Positions 8,642 through 19,608 of a stretch of DNA of 64,000 nucleotides are shown in pieces; position 1 is the first letter of the stretch; every line of letters begins with the position of its first letter. The translations under genes were made by a program, and so were the position numbers. This DNA comes from Actinobacillus vicugnae (GTDB taxonomy: Bacteria > Pseudomonadota > Gammaproteobacteria > Enterobacterales > Pasteurellaceae). The stretch is taken from assembly GCF_901687125.1 (NCBI RefSeq), contig NZ_CABFJY010000049.1, forward strand, positions 1 through 64,000. Reading direction: 5' to 3'. The notes beneath the pieces were generated by a model. That model saw nothing but the letters and a program-made list of their open reading frames with translations. It made no database searches and was not told where the DNA came from.

Positions 8642-9904
8642 TTAGAATAATTTAAACACACCAAACACAAGGGTTGAAACAATCGTCATAATTAACCCGA
8701 CGGCTGTTTCGTAAGGGATGAGTTTTAAGCGTTCTTTCATTTCCATATTTACACTACCACCTGTAGCGTGGAAGAAAGAACCATGTGGCATATGGTCAAA
8801 TACGGTTGCACCTGCGTGAATCATTGCCGCTCCAGCTAATGCACTCACACCTAATTCAATTAATGTCGCACTAAATACATTAGATGCCACCACAGTTCCC
8901 GCTGTAGTAGAAGCAGTCGCTAATGACATTAATGCCCCAGAAATTGGCGCTAATAAATAAGATGGTAAGCCTGAAGCTGTTAGCACTTCAATTAACACAT
9001 CTTTTAAACCTGAATTAGCAATAATACCCGCTAGTGCACCTGTTCCTAATAACATCACAGCAACAGGAGACATTTTTAGTAAACCCGAAGTCGCAAATTG
9101 GTTTACTTGTTTTAATTTACCCATTGCTAATGCACCAACTAAGCCACCAAGAGGAAGCGCAATAAGCGGATCTATTTTAATATCAGCAATTGGACGTAAT
9201 GCAAGTAAGATAATCGCACAAAGCGGTGCAACAATTGCAGGGAGAAAAGCGGGTAAATTTTGCAGATTATTTGCAGAAACTTCACTATCTGCCACTTTTG
9301 AGCCTTTGTCGATCAAACGTTTTGCTAAAAAGTAAGTAAGAATAATACCGAAAACCGCAGGCAGGATGCCCGCCGCCATCACTGAGGTAAGAGGTAAATG
9401 AAACGCATCAGAAGCGGCAATTGCATTTGGGTTTGGGGACATTAAATTACCCGCTTTACCGCCACCGATCATCGCTAATAAAATCGCTGGTTTAGATAAA
9501 TTTCCACGTTTTGCTAAGGCTAATGCAATCGGAGATACAGTAATAACCGCAACATCCACAAATACGCCTACCGCAGTTAAGATCATGGTTGAAAGTACTA
9601 GCGCTAATAATGCCCGAGTTTCACCGAGTTTTTTCACTATCGTTTCAGCAATCGTACTCGCAGCGCCCGATTCAATAAGTACCCCTGCCAACACACCTGC
9701 GGCTAAAATACGCATCACAGCAGTGGTAATCCCCTGTGCTCCACCAATCATTAAGCTGACCGTTTGGGAAAGATCCGCACCACCTACCAAACCGCCAACT
9801 AGCGCACCGATTAACATACCGTATGCAGGTGGCACTTTTTTTAAGATTAAAACTATCGCAACTGATAACGCAACAACAGCTCCGACTGCAGTAACTGCGA
9901 CCAT
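8642..9904 (-). CDS. GntP-family organic acid permease, probably for glycerate or a related hydroxy-acid
   Basis: A 420-residue hydrophobic protein with about a dozen membrane spans, of the gluconate:H+ symporter (GntP) superfamily. Visible family features are the N-terminal PPAYGMLIGALVGGLVGG stretch, MIGGGKAGNLMSPNPNA in the middle and the GSVNMEMKERL segment near the C-terminus. The ribosome site AGGGAG precedes the ATG. It sits between cdaR (134 bp upstream) and garK (10 bp downstream). Glycerate or a sugar acid is the most likely substrate, but the family also moves gluconate and idonate, so the substrate is inferred. Confidence 0.85.
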   Translation of the reverse strand: MVAVTAVGAVVALSVAIVLILKKVPPAYGMLIGALVGGLVGGADLSQTVSLMIGGAQGITTAVMRILAAGVLAGVLIESGAASTIAETIVKKLGETRALLALVLSTMILTAVGVFVDVAVITVSPIALALAKRGNLSKPAILLAMIGGGKAGNLMSPNPNAIAASDAFHLPLTSVMAAGILPAVFGIILTYFLAKRLIDKGSKVADSEVSANNLQNLPAFLPAIVAPLCAIILLALRPIADIKIDPLIALPLGGLVGALAMGKLKQVNQFATSGLLKMSPVAVMLLGTGALAGIIANSGLKDVLIEVLTASGLPSYLLAPISGALMSLATASTTAGTVVASNVFSATLIELGVSALAGAAMIHAGATVFDHMPHGSFFHATGGSVNMEMKERLKLIPYETAVGLIMTIVSTLVFGVFKLF

Positions 9905-10038
9905 AATGTTCTCCCTAATTGCAAAGAAATGATGAAAAGAAATTGTTCAGCATTATGCGCATTTTTAAACAAAAGTCGTTAGTAAAAATCACAAAAAACT
10001 TGCTATACAAGCGGTCTAATTTTGTAAAAATTAACAGA

Positions 10039-11151
10039 TTAGCTCGTTAACATCGCCCCCAAATACAATATAAATTTATCTTCTATCTTATTGAAAGATA
10101 AGGAAGTTATTTGCTCAATACGTTCTAATCGATAACGTAATGTATTTTGATGAATAAACAGTTTTTCTGAAGCGTGAACTAGATCACAATTTGATAAAAA
10201 ATATTGTTGCAAACTTTTGAAAAATACATTTTTTTCATCTTGTTCAATTAATTGCTGAACAGGGGAAAATAATTCTTTTGCCTGCCAAGAGCGAGAGAAA
10301 TCGGCTAGTAATGCCTGTAAACGATAATCTTCAAAACTGATAATTTGTTTTTTAATATGATTATTCTCCGCATAAGCTAAAGTGTGCAACGCTGATTGAT
10401 ACGAAAAATGCGCTTCCACAAAATGCCCAACTTGGCAACCAATTACCATTCGGTAATCGGTTTCCACGGTTTGCGTTGGAAACAGTAAATTTAGCGTTTT
10501 ATGTTTTTGGCGATAATGCAGATCTTCTGCGTGCAGTAATAACACTAATTTATCTAAATCTACCACCACTACTGTTGCATTTTCTTGTTGCTGTTCTAAA
10601 TGCAATAACACAGTTTGCAAGTCGGCAGAGGTCGGTTTATCTAATTTGATAATAATGGTGGCTAACGCTTGTGCTGGATTTAAATTAAAGAAATGTGCTT
10701 GTTGCTCGGTTTGTTGTTTATCTAAACTACCTTTTAGCAATTGGCGTAGAAACTCTTCTTTGTAGCGACGTTGCCAACGTTCAGTTTCCAATATAATTGC
10801 TTGTTCAACAATTAATTCTGCCGCCATAGTAACCAATTCTGCATAAGGGCGAACCGCTTCTGGCGAACCCGAAATACCAATTACACCAATGGTTTTGCCT
10901 AAATAGCGAATTGGCAAATTCAGGCCCTCTCTGGCTTCATAATTCCATTGTTTTGCTAATTTTTCATCAATTTCGACCGCTTGATCATGGCGTAATACCA
11001 CTACCGCCCCTGTATGGCGTTCGCCTACTCGAGAAGCATCACCCGAAGCAATAATAAGCCCTTGTTCATCCATCACATTGACTGAATTTGGAATAATTTG
11101 CATAGTGCGTTTAACTATCGCTTGAGCAGTTTGTTTATCTAGTTTCATCAT
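10039..11151 (-). CDS. cdaR: CdaR/SdaR-type sugar diacid regulator
   Basis: Transcriptional activator of the carbohydrate-diacid/glycerate genes in enterics. The N-terminal sensor domain begins with a segment like that of E. coli CdaR (TAQAIVKRTMQIIPNSVNVMD). The C-terminal PucR-type helix-turn-helix is FIHQNTLRYRLERIEQ. I chose the ATG at 11151 (MMKLDKQ) because AAAGAAAA lies just ahead and the conserved domain starts here. A longer frame reaches 11220 but runs through an uptake signal. It precedes the permease and kinase on the same strand. Confidence 0.9.
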   Translation of the reverse strand: MMKLDKQTAQAIVKRTMQIIPNSVNVMDEQGLIIASGDASRVGERHTGAVVVLRHDQAVEIDEKLAKQWNYEAREGLNLPIRYLGKTIGVIGISGSPEAVRPYAELVTMAAELIVEQAIILETERWQRRYKEEFLRQLLKGSLDKQQTEQQAHFFNLNPAQALATIIIKLDKPTSADLQTVLLHLEQQQENATVVVVDLDKLVLLLHAEDLHYRQKHKTLNLLFPTQTVETDYRMVIGCQVGHFVEAHFSYQSALHTLAYAENNHIKKQIISFEDYRLQALLADFSRSWQAKELFSPVQQLIEQDEKNVFFKSLQQYFLSNCDLVHASEKLFIHQNTLRYRLERIEQITSLSFNKIEDKFILYLGAMLTS

Positions 11152-11236
11152 ATTTTCTTTAATTAGCGCTAAATTCATAGACAAGCGGTCAAATTTTGCT
11201 GATTTTTTGCAAAAAATCATTAAAAATCGACCGCTT

Positions 11237-11267
11237 AAAAAACAATCCCCTGCTTAGCAGGGGATTG
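11237..11267 (-). terminator. rho-independent terminator of the oppA-like gene
   Basis: Perfect 11-bp stem (11243-11253 with 11257-11267, CAATCCCCTGC arm) with a TTA loop. On the minus strand it is followed by a run of T at 11237-11242. It lies 4 bp beyond the stop codon of the peptide-binding protein. Confidence 0.85.
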
Positions 11268-11270
11268 AAA

Positions 11271-12908
11271 TTAATGTTTAATAATATATAAGTTACGCAA
11301 TAAAATATCGTCTTGCGGATCTTTACCGCTATAACCTTTCACATAAGATTTAACTAAGCGTGGATTCACATAATTATAAATAGGAACGATTGCATAGTCA
11401 TCCGCTAATACTTTTTCTGCTTGAGCGTAAGCATTCGCTCTGCCTTCTGCATCTGTGGCTTGGTAAGACTGTTGCACTGCCTCATCATAAGCTTTACTTG
11501 CATAGCCTGTTTTATTATTACTTGAATCTGAAGTGAAGTAAGTAATAAAGGTGCTTGCTTGGTTATAATCCGCCGACCAGCCTGCGCGAGCTAAGTCATA
11601 TTTACCTTCACGACGAGTATCTAAATAGGTTTTCCATTCCTGATTTTCTAACTCTACTTGTACTAAACCTTTGGTGTTCGCCTTCCATAATGAAGCTGCG
11701 GCAATCGCAATTTTCTTATGGTTGTCATTAGTATTATATAGAATTGAGAATTTTAATGGATTCGTTTTACTAAACCCTGCTTCTTCTAATAATTTAATCG
11801 CTTCAGTATTACGCTCTGCCATCGCTTGCTGACTATATGCTGGTGACTGAATTTTTTGCCCTTCATGAATATAAGTGGGGGTAAATACATAAGTTGGTGT
11901 TTGCCCTTGTCCCAAAACTTTATCAGTAATAATGTTACGGTCAATTGATAAATTCAGCGCCTTACGTACACGTACATCATCAAATGGTTTTCTAGCTAAA
12001 TTGATTTCATATAAATAGGTAGAAAGCGTTCTGGTGGTAAATACTTCATTCGGTAAATCCTTTTTCAGTTTAGCAAATTGCTCTGGCGGTAACGAATAAT
12101 TTGTTATATCCAAATCTCCCGCTTTATAACGAGCAACGTCGGTAGCTGCATTTGGAATTGCTAAATAAGTCGCTTTATTAATGACCGTTTCTTTGTCATT
12201 CCAATAATTGCTGTTACGTTCGAACACAATTTTTTCGTTGATGACGTGTTCAACTAATTTATAAGCACCATTTCCAACTAAATTCGCTTTTTTCGCCCAG
12301 CTATCACCAAATTGCTCTACCACTTTTTTATTGACTGGCAATAACGATGAATGAGTGGTTAGCTCATTCGCATAGGGTACTGAATTGCTTAAGGTTAATA
12401 CCAAAGTGTAATCATCTAGCGCTTTTACCCCTAATGCTTCAGGTTTTTTCTTGCCATCAATAATTTCTTGAGCATTTTCAAGTTGTAAATAAGTAAGATA
12501 ACTTGCGTAAGGCGAAGCAGTTAATGGATTCGCTAAACGTTGCCACGCATAAACGAAATCATGAGCGGTAACAGGATCGCCATTCGACCATTTAGCATTT
12601 TGGCGCAGTTTAAATGTCCAGCTTTTGTAATCAGGTGAGCTTTCCCACGCTTCTGCAACCCCCGCTTGTAATTTACCCTCTTCATCTTTGCTGATTAGCC
12701 CTTCAAATAATTGAAAGGCCACTTGAGATTCAGGCACGCCTTCTATTTTCTGCGGGTCAAAACTGGCTGGCTCCGATCCGTTATTAATAATAATTTCTTG
12801 TTTTTCTGCCAAATCTGTTCCTGCTGGTACTTTAGCGGCAAAGGCTACGCCAGATAAACCAAATGCAATTGCGATATTTATAAGTGAACGAGTCAGTTTT
12901 GCTTGCAT
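11271..12908 (-). CDS. oppA: periplasmic oligopeptide-binding protein, OppA/MppA type
   Basis: Solute-binding component of a peptide ABC importer, 545 residues. A signal peptide spans about residues 1-24 (cleavage near GVAFAA). SBP_bac_5 features follow: NNGSEPASFDPQKIEG, LFEGL, WTFKLRQNAKWSNGDPVTA and VGNGAYKL, with the C-terminal AGWSADYNQASTF. There is no lipobox, so it should be free in the periplasm. No oppBCDF genes adjoin it, so it is either an orphan receptor or shares permeases encoded elsewhere, as MppA does. A CRP-like site lies about 120 bp upstream. OppA versus MppA specificity is not resolved. Confidence 0.88.
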   Translation of the reverse strand: MQAKLTRSLINIAIAFGLSGVAFAAKVPAGTDLAEKQEIIINNGSEPASFDPQKIEGVPESQVAFQLFEGLISKDEEGKLQAGVAEAWESSPDYKSWTFKLRQNAKWSNGDPVTAHDFVYAWQRLANPLTASPYASYLTYLQLENAQEIIDGKKKPEALGVKALDDYTLVLTLSNSVPYANELTTHSSLLPVNKKVVEQFGDSWAKKANLVGNGAYKLVEHVINEKIVFERNSNYWNDKETVINKATYLAIPNAATDVARYKAGDLDITNYSLPPEQFAKLKKDLPNEVFTTRTLSTYLYEINLARKPFDDVRVRKALNLSIDRNIITDKVLGQGQTPTYVFTPTYIHEGQKIQSPAYSQQAMAERNTEAIKLLEEAGFSKTNPLKFSILYNTNDNHKKIAIAAASLWKANTKGLVQVELENQEWKTYLDTRREGKYDLARAGWSADYNQASTFITYFTSDSSNNKTGYASKAYDEAVQQSYQATDAEGRANAYAQAEKVLADDYAIVPIYNYVNPRLVKSYVKGYSGKDPQDDILLRNLYIIKH

Positions 12909-13021
12909 AATTATTCCCTTTATTTGAATAAATATATAAGATATAGGTTCTTAAAGTTTTAAAACAAAAACTGCTGTTTGTAAAGTGCCATGCTTCTACG
13001 GTTTATGCTTTTTTTCTATTT

Positions 13022-13037
13022 TGTGATAGGAATCACC
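13022..13037. promoter_or_regulatory. CRP-like binding site
   Basis: TGTGATAGGAATCACC fits TGTGA-N6-TCAC[A/C] at nine of the ten half-site bases. It lies about 114-129 bp upstream of the oppA-like start, a plausible activator position for a nutrient-uptake gene. Assignment to oppA rather than leuC is inferred. Confidence 0.5.
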
Positions 13038-13190
13038 TTTTGTTGCAAATTACATCAGAAATATAAGCTAGCTAATCACGCTGGAAAGCTGAATAAACTA
13101 TAGATAAGCGTCTATACATATCGAATAACTCAGAATAAAACTCTGCATTTTCTCAATAACAAGCATTTTTTTACTTATTCATCAGAATAA

Positions 13191-13228
13191 AAAACGCCAT
13201 TTCTAACAAAAATAGCGTTTTACTTTCA
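13191..13228 (+). terminator. hairpin with T-rich tail upstream of leuC
   Basis: Arms AAAACGCCATTT (13191-13202) and AAATAGCGTTTT (13210-13221) pair with one mismatch and are followed by a T-rich tract. No gene on the plus strand lies upstream. It could be an attenuator in a leuC leader or a leftover terminator. Confidence 0.4.
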
Positions 13229-13353
13229 TTTTTTTAACCGCTATATTCGTTAGTAACAATAAGCAAGCGGTTGCATTTGCACAAAAAATCGCAAATTTAA
13301 CCACTTATTTATTCATATGCATTCACAATATTTTTTTAGAGTTGGACAATATC

Positions 13354-14763
13354 ATGGCAAAAACATTATACGAAAAATTATTTGATTCACACGTTGTGTA
13401 TGAAGCCGAAGGCGAGACCCCGATTATTTATATCAACCGCCATTTAATTCATGAAGTAACTAGCCCACAGGCATTTGATGGTCTGCGTGTGGCAGGACGT
13501 AAAGTTCGCCAAGTGAGCAAAACTTTCGGCACAATGGACCACAGTATCTCAACCCAAGTTCGAGACGTAAACCAATTAGAAGGTCAAGCCAAAATACAGG
13601 TGTTAGAACTTGCAAAAAACTGTGAAGCGTCTGGCATTCAGTTATTTGATATGACCAAAAAAGAACAAGGTATTGTACACGTGATGGGTCCAGAGGAAGG
13701 TTTAACATTACCTGGAATGACTATTGTTTGTGGCGACTCACATACCGCAACACACGGTGCATTTGGTGCATTAGCATTTGGTATTGGTACCTCTGAAGTA
13801 GAGCACGTTCTTGCAACCCAAACCTTAAAACAAGCACGCGCAAAAAGTATGAAAGTTGAAGTACGTGGCAAAGTAAACCCAGGCATTACTGCAAAAGATA
13901 TTGTGCTTGCGATTATCGGTAAAACCACAATGGCTGGCGGTACAGGTTATGTTGTGGAATTTTGTGGCGAAGCAATTCGTGATCTTTCTATGGAAGGTCG
14001 TATGACCGTGTGTAACATGGCAATCGAATTTGGCGCTAAAGCAGGTTTAATTGCACCAGATGAAACCACGTTCGCTTACTTAAAAGATCGTCCACACGCT
14101 CCCAAAGGTAAAGATTGGGAAGATGCTATCGAATATTGGAAAACCTTAAAAACCGATGACGATGCAAAATATGATGCAGAAGTGATTTTAGAAGCAAAAG
14201 ATATTGCGCCACAAGTTACATGGGGGACTAACCCTGGTCAGGTAATTGGTATCGATCAAGTTGTGCCAAATCCAGAGGATATGGTAGATCCTGTAACCAA
14301 AGCCTCAGCAGAAAAAGCGCTTGCTTATATCGGTTTAACTGCAAATACCGATATGAAAGATGTGCCTGTTGATCAAGTATTTATCGGTTCTTGCACTAAC
14401 TCTCGTATCGAAGACTTACGTGCAGCCGCTGCCGTGATGAAGGGACGTAAAAAAGCAGATAACGTCAAACGTATATTGGTAGTGCCAGGTTCAGGCTTAG
14501 TAAAAGAACAAGCGGAAAAAGAAGGTTTAGATAAAATCTTTATCGAAGCAGGCGCAGAATGGCGTAACCCTGGTTGTTCAATGTGTTTAGGTATGAACGA
14601 TGACCGTTTAGGTGAATGGGAACGTTGTGCTTCAACCTCTAATCGTAACTTTGAAGGACGCCAAGGTCGTAATGGTCGTACTCACTTAGTGAGCCCAGCT
14701 ATGGCGGCAGCCGCAGCCGTATTTGGTAAATTTGTAGATATTCGTCATGTAGCATTAAATTAA
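13354..14763 (+). CDS. leuC: 3-isopropylmalate dehydratase large subunit
   Basis: Aconitase-family 4Fe-4S enzyme that isomerises 2- to 3-isopropylmalate in leucine synthesis, acting with LeuD. At 469 residues it is close to E. coli LeuC (466). Cluster-binding cysteines are visible in [13 protein letters not shown] and [12 protein letters not shown]. The early [14 protein letters not shown] motif is typical. I chose the ATG at 13354 ([10 protein letters not shown]); an in-frame TTG at 13342 would add four residues without support. leuD follows 13 bp later. leuA and leuB are not in the window. Confidence 0.96.
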   Translation: MAKTLYEKLFDSHVVYEAEGETPIIYINRHLIHEVTSPQAFDGLRVAGRKVRQVSKTFGTMDHSISTQVRDVNQLEGQAKIQVLELAKNCEASGIQLFDMTKKEQGIVHVMGPEEGLTLPGMTIVCGDSHTATHGAFGALAFGIGTSEVEHVLATQTLKQARAKSMKVEVRGKVNPGITAKDIVLAIIGKTTMAGGTGYVVEFCGEAIRDLSMEGRMTVCNMAIEFGAKAGLIAPDETTFAYLKDRPHAPKGKDWEDAIEYWKTLKTDDDAKYDAEVILEAKDIAPQVTWGTNPGQVIGIDQVVPNPEDMVDPVTKASAEKALAYIGLTANTDMKDVPVDQVFIGSCTNSRIEDLRAAAAVMKGRKKADNVKRILVVPGSGLVKEQAEKEGLDKIFIEAGAEWRNPGCSMCLGMNDDRLGEWERCASTSNRNFEGRQGRNGRTHLVSPAMAAAAAVFGKFVDIRHVALN

Positions 14764-14776
14764 GGAGCAAATAAAA

Positions 14777-15379
14777 ATGGCAGGAATTAAACAACATTCG
14801 GGATTAGTTGTTCCACTTGATGCAGCGAATGTGGACACAGATGCAATTATTCCAAAACAATTCTTACAAGCAATTACTCGTGTTGGCTTTGGTAAACATT
14901 TATTCCACGAGTGGCGTTATTTAGATGCAGAAGAAACACAACCTAATCCAGATTTTGTGTTAAATTTCCCACAATATCAAGGCGCTACAATTTTATTAGC
15001 GCGTAAAAACTTAGGCTGTGGTTCTTCTCGTGAACACGCACCTTGGGCATTAGCTGATTATGGTTTTAAAGTAATGATTGCTCCAAGCTTTGCGGATATT
15101 TTCTATAACAACAGCTTAAATAACCATATGTTACCGATTCGTTTAACCGAAGAAGAAGTGGAAGAAATCTTCCAATGGGTTTGGGCAAATGAAGGTGAAC
15201 AAATTGATGTAGATTTGGAAGCAATGACAGTAACAGTGGGCGATAAAGTCTATCATTTTGAATTAGATGAATTCCGTCGCCACTGTTTATTAAACGGTTT
15301 GGATAACATCGGCTTAACTCTACAACACGAAGCTGCAATTGCCGCTTACGAAAGTAAAATTCCAGCATTTTTACGCTAA
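14777..15379 (+). CDS. leuD: 3-isopropylmalate dehydratase small subunit
   Basis: Swivelling domain partner of LeuC, 200 residues, the normal length. Family motifs are [17 protein letters not shown] near the N-terminus, the substrate-binding [15 protein letters not shown] segment, and [15 protein letters not shown]. Ribosome site AAGGAG precedes the ATG. It is the second gene of leuCD and ends just before a perfect hairpin terminator. Downstream lie two broken genes. Confidence 0.96.
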   Translation: MAGIKQHSGLVVPLDAANVDTDAIIPKQFLQAITRVGFGKHLFHEWRYLDAEETQPNPDFVLNFPQYQGATILLARKNLGCGSSREHAPWALADYGFKVMIAPSFADIFYNNSLNNHMLPIRLTEEEVEEIFQWVWANEGEQIDVDLEAMTVTVGDKVYHFELDEFRRHCLLNGLDNIGLTLQHEAAIAAYESKIPAFLR

Positions 15380-15385
15380 CATTTT

Positions 15386-15410
15386 ATGCACGCTTCGGCG
15401 TGCATTTTAA
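15386..15410 (+). terminator. leuCD terminator
   Basis: Perfect 8-bp stem ATGCACGC/GCGTGCAT with a TTCG tetraloop (15386-15405), then TTTAATT. It starts 6 bp after the leuD stop codon. Confidence 0.8.
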
Positions 15411-15445
15411 TTACCACTTTTTTCCAGCCTTTAAATCACATAGTT

Positions 15446-15796
15446 ATGGATCTTAAACGCCTTAAATATTTCTGTATCGTCGTTGAAACGGGGTCTGTTA
15501 CCCGCGCAGCGGAGCTTTTACATATGTCTCAGCCACCACTGAGTAAACGTTTACAAGAGCTAGAAGATGAAGTAGGCACACCTCTTTTAATTCGTTCAGC
15601 ACAAAAAATCACGCCCTCTCAAACGGGCTTTTTCTTATATGAACAGGCAGTGAAAATTTTAAAAGAGGTGGATGAACTGGAAAAAGCAATAACAAGCATA
15701 GCCCAACATTAGCCGAAAACTTTGCTTCGCATTGGACTTTCTTATCTATTTCAGCAGTTTTTCTCGCCATTGATTTTACATTTAAATCAATGTTAA
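15446..15796 (+). pseudogene. LysR-family regulator, broken by an in-frame stop and a 3' truncation
   Basis: From the ATG at 15446 a normal LysR N-terminus is encoded: MDLKRLKYFCIVVETGSV, then the helix-turn-helix AAELLHMSQPPLSKRLQELE. A TAG at 15710-15712 stops it after 88 codons. Beyond the TAG the same frame continues as recognisable LysR effector-domain sequence (KTLLRIGLSYLFQQFFSPL), then ends at a TAA at 15794-15796. LysR proteins are about 300 residues, so both a nonsense change and loss of the 3' two-thirds have occurred. The end coincides with the cut end of the neighbouring tannase-like gene. Confidence 0.8.
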
Positions 15797-16173
15797 CCTT
15801 TAGAAAGAGCCACTAGTAAAGAATTAGCCTCACCGCTACGTTTGCTAATTTCAGGTTTTTCAATATGAGCTGGCATATAACCACCCACACTATTTGGCAT
15901 AAAGATTGGTGCAGTCTCTTTTATCCAGCCATCAATAGATTTGTCTTTAAAATAGGCTTCAGGTATATATACGCTTAATGATTGTTGCGTAACATCTTCG
16001 GGATTTGCCACATATGGGATATTTTCGTAAGCACGGTATTTTATGGTTGTGCCGTTTAATTCTATCATTTGCTTGGTAGCGGTTTGCTTCGCAAAATCTA
16101 AGTCATAAGTTTGTGCTTGTGCGCTTGCACAAGCTACTACCATTGTGGCAGCCAATAAGTTTTTTTTGAACAT
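15793..16173 (-). pseudogene. N-terminal fragment of a secreted subtype-B tannase-like / prolyl-oligopeptidase-fold esterase
   Basis: The frame encodes 126 residues: a signal peptide (MFKKNLLAATMVVACASAQA), then TIKYRAYENIPYVANP, SLSVYIPEAYFKDKSIDGW, APIFMPNSVGGYMPA and ANSLLVALSKG. From memory these match the start of subtype-B tannase-like hydrolases, which run to 400-500 residues and carry their catalytic serine later. The frame stops right after LSKG, where homologues continue into the hydrolase fold. The fragment would be secreted but should lack activity. Its cut end coincides with that of the LysR pseudogene. Family identity is likely, not certain. Confidence 0.65.
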
Positions 16174-16312
16174 TATGTTTTTCCTTCTTTAATCAAAGTT
16201 TAAGCAATATAAGTCGCTAGCTATACTTTTTATTTGAATTATTGAGATAAAATATATCAATCCAATTTTAAGATGGAAAATACCGTTTTGATCTGTGTTT
16301 TATACCAATAAA

Positions 16313-16337
16313 AAAGCCAAGGTATAACCTTGGCTTT
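16313..16337 (-). terminator. terminator after the glycosyltransferase gene
   Basis: Perfect 11-bp stem AAAGCCAAGGT (16313-16323) with 16327-16337 and a 3-nt loop. On the minus strand it is followed by a T-rich tail. It lies 5 bp past the glycosyltransferase stop. Confidence 0.8.
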
Positions 16338-16341
16338 ACTG

Positions 16342-17160
16342 TTATCTATTTTTGTAAAAATCTGAAATATGCAGAACAAAGTCTTCTAACATTTCGATTT
16401 TTTGAGATTCGCTAACTGTTGATGCTACTCTCTCTGAGATTGAATCATAAATTCCTTCAGCAAAACGTTTCACATCTAATGCATAATTTACGCAGAAAGT
16501 GTGAGTACAATCGCCCTGATATTCATTTGATGATAAAAGCCAGTTAGACACATTATTATCATTGCAGACACCTGAATACCAATATTGACTAGCTTTAATT
16601 GCCAATTCTCGTTTTAAACAATAGCAATTGGTATCAATATGATTTTTACGTTCTAAACAAATGGTGCCAGAAATGCCTAAAGCATCAGAGGTTACATTAA
16701 TATCACCAACCATTTTGTAATATTTGCCTACCGATTCAAATGTATCTCGACAAATAAACTTACCTGTTTTTAAATTCATAAAATTACGCATACTGTAAAC
16801 GTAATCATATTGGTGTTCAGTGAGTGTTTTTACGCAATTTTCAACGTGATTAGGTTCATACCAGTTATCGTCATCCAGATAACAGATAAGATCTTCTTTC
16901 ACTAAAAATGGCGCGATTGCATTAATGCTACTGTTAGTCCAACCATTTGCTCCCGTATTCATAGGTAAGAAGGTGGCAACCACTTGCGGATATTTATCCA
17001 AAATGGCTTTCGCATTATCAAAAAATTGTTTGCCATCTACAAAAACATAGTGCTTGCAGTTAGCATAAGTTTGCTGTTGTACACTTAAAATAGCTCGCTC
17101 TAAATGCGCGCGACCTATTGTTGATGTAATAATTGCTACAGAAGGGACTGCAACAGACAT
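16342..17160 (-). CDS. GT-A fold family-2 glycosyltransferase
   Basis: A 272-residue protein whose first half has the GT2 layout: VAIITSTIGRAHLERAILS at the start, then VFVDGK and the metal/nucleotide-sugar motif LDDDNW (D96-D98). No membrane spans are evident, so it should act at the inner face of the membrane. AAGGAG precedes the ATG. It is the last gene before a terminator and is not part of a capsule or LOS cluster here; its neighbours are a DUF2301 protein and pyrG. Donor and acceptor are unknown, with lipooligosaccharide or a surface glycan most likely. Confidence 0.8.
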   Translation of the reverse strand: MSVAVPSVAIITSTIGRAHLERAILSVQQQTYANCKHYVFVDGKQFFDNAKAILDKYPQVVATFLPMNTGANGWTNSSINAIAPFLVKEDLICYLDDDNWYEPNHVENCVKTLTEHQYDYVYSMRNFMNLKTGKFICRDTFESVGKYYKMVGDINVTSDALGISGTICLERKNHIDTNCYCLKRELAIKASQYWYSGVCNDNNVSNWLLSSNEYQGDCTHTFCVNYALDVKRFAEGIYDSISERVASTVSESQKIEMLEDFVLHISDFYKNR

Positions 17161-17182
17161 TATTCACTCCTTAGGGGGAAAT

Positions 17183-17689
17183 TTATATTTGATATTTGGT
17201 TTTATCTCCAATATCGAAATGCAATGGCATTCGCCATTTTTGGATACTTAAAACAAGTAACAATAGACCACAAAAAATACTTAATAACTGTAATAATAAA
17301 TTTTGCTCTAATACAATCGCCAACCAAAGCACTGCCACCAAAATAGGCTGAAAATTTAAGCCGAATACTCTAAAACAGAAATATTCTTTATAGCTTAAAC
17401 CACCTATCGTGAATAACATTGCCCCCAAAGCAATCAGCGGCAAATTAAAAATAGCACATAACAAGCCAATCCAAACAGCAAACTGAAATACAAAACGGAA
17501 TGTTTTTAAGTACAGGTGTAAAGATGAAGCTAATAATGCGCCAGCAACAAGCAAACCTTGTTGTGCAATTTCAAATTGGTAGGGAAGCCACAAGATCATT
17601 AAGGTAGCAACCACAAAACCACTACGATATAACACCACTGTTAAATAGTCCCAAAAATCCAGCGCTGATTTTACATGAGGATCTGCCAT
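17183..17689 (-). CDS. DUF2301-type integral membrane protein
   Basis: A 168-residue protein with about five hydrophobic segments. I recognise the general DUF2301 pattern (DFWDYLTVVLYRSGFV at the start and SYKEYFCFRVFGLNFQP in the middle), a family of uncharacterised bacterial and cyanobacterial membrane proteins. The ATG at 17689 has AGGAGAAGGAA ahead of it, so the upstream in-frame starts are rejected. It lies between pyrG and the GT2 gene on the same strand. Function unknown. Confidence 0.7.
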   Translation of the reverse strand: MADPHVKSALDFWDYLTVVLYRSGFVVATLMILWLPYQFEIAQQGLLVAGALLASSLHLYLKTFRFVFQFAVWIGLLCAIFNLPLIALGAMLFTIGGLSYKEYFCFRVFGLNFQPILVAVLWLAIVLEQNLLLQLLSIFCGLLLLVLSIQKWRMPLHFDIGDKTKYQI

Positions 17690-17764
17690 TTTCCTTCTCC
17701 TAAACATAAAAAAACAGCCGAATTTGCAAAAATTTTTACAAATCCGACCGCTTGTAATCATAAA

Positions 17765-19417
<1,653 letters not shown>

Positions 19418-19524
19418 TTATGAGTTAAATAGATAAGAAAATTTGGAATGGATAGTAAAATCAAACTATCAGGACGGGAGCGTAGTATACAGTAAAACGT
19501 ATTTTTGTGCTATCAGAAAAATCA

Positions 19525-19595
19525 ACAAGCGGTTAAATTTAACAAACTTTTTACAAACTGACAGTGGAAAAAAGTGGTTAAAAAAGACCGCTTGT
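19525..19595. repeat. inverted pair of DNA-uptake signals, likely terminator
   Basis: Cores ACAAGCGGT at 19525-19533 and ACCGCTTGT at 19587-19595 face each other across about 53 nt. The pair lies between the start of pyrG and the end of the secreted-protein gene. It could form a long hairpin ending the cysB-side transcript. Confidence 0.55.
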
Positions 19596-19608
19596 TTGGT
19601 TGTTTTGG

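Larger units (their letters stand above)
12909..13353. other. divergent regulatory gap between oppA and leuC
   Basis: Promoters for both genes must lie here. I see a CRP-like palindrome at 13022-13037, a hairpin at 13191-13221 followed by T-rich DNA, and an uptake-signal-like pair around 13264-13304 just before leuC. No leader peptide rich in leucine codons and no other gene was found. Confidence 0.45.

Noticed and set aside
10039-11220. A longer CdaR starting at 11220
   Set aside because: The extra N-terminal codons run through an uptake signal, and homology begins at about 11140. The ATG at 11151 has the better ribosome site.
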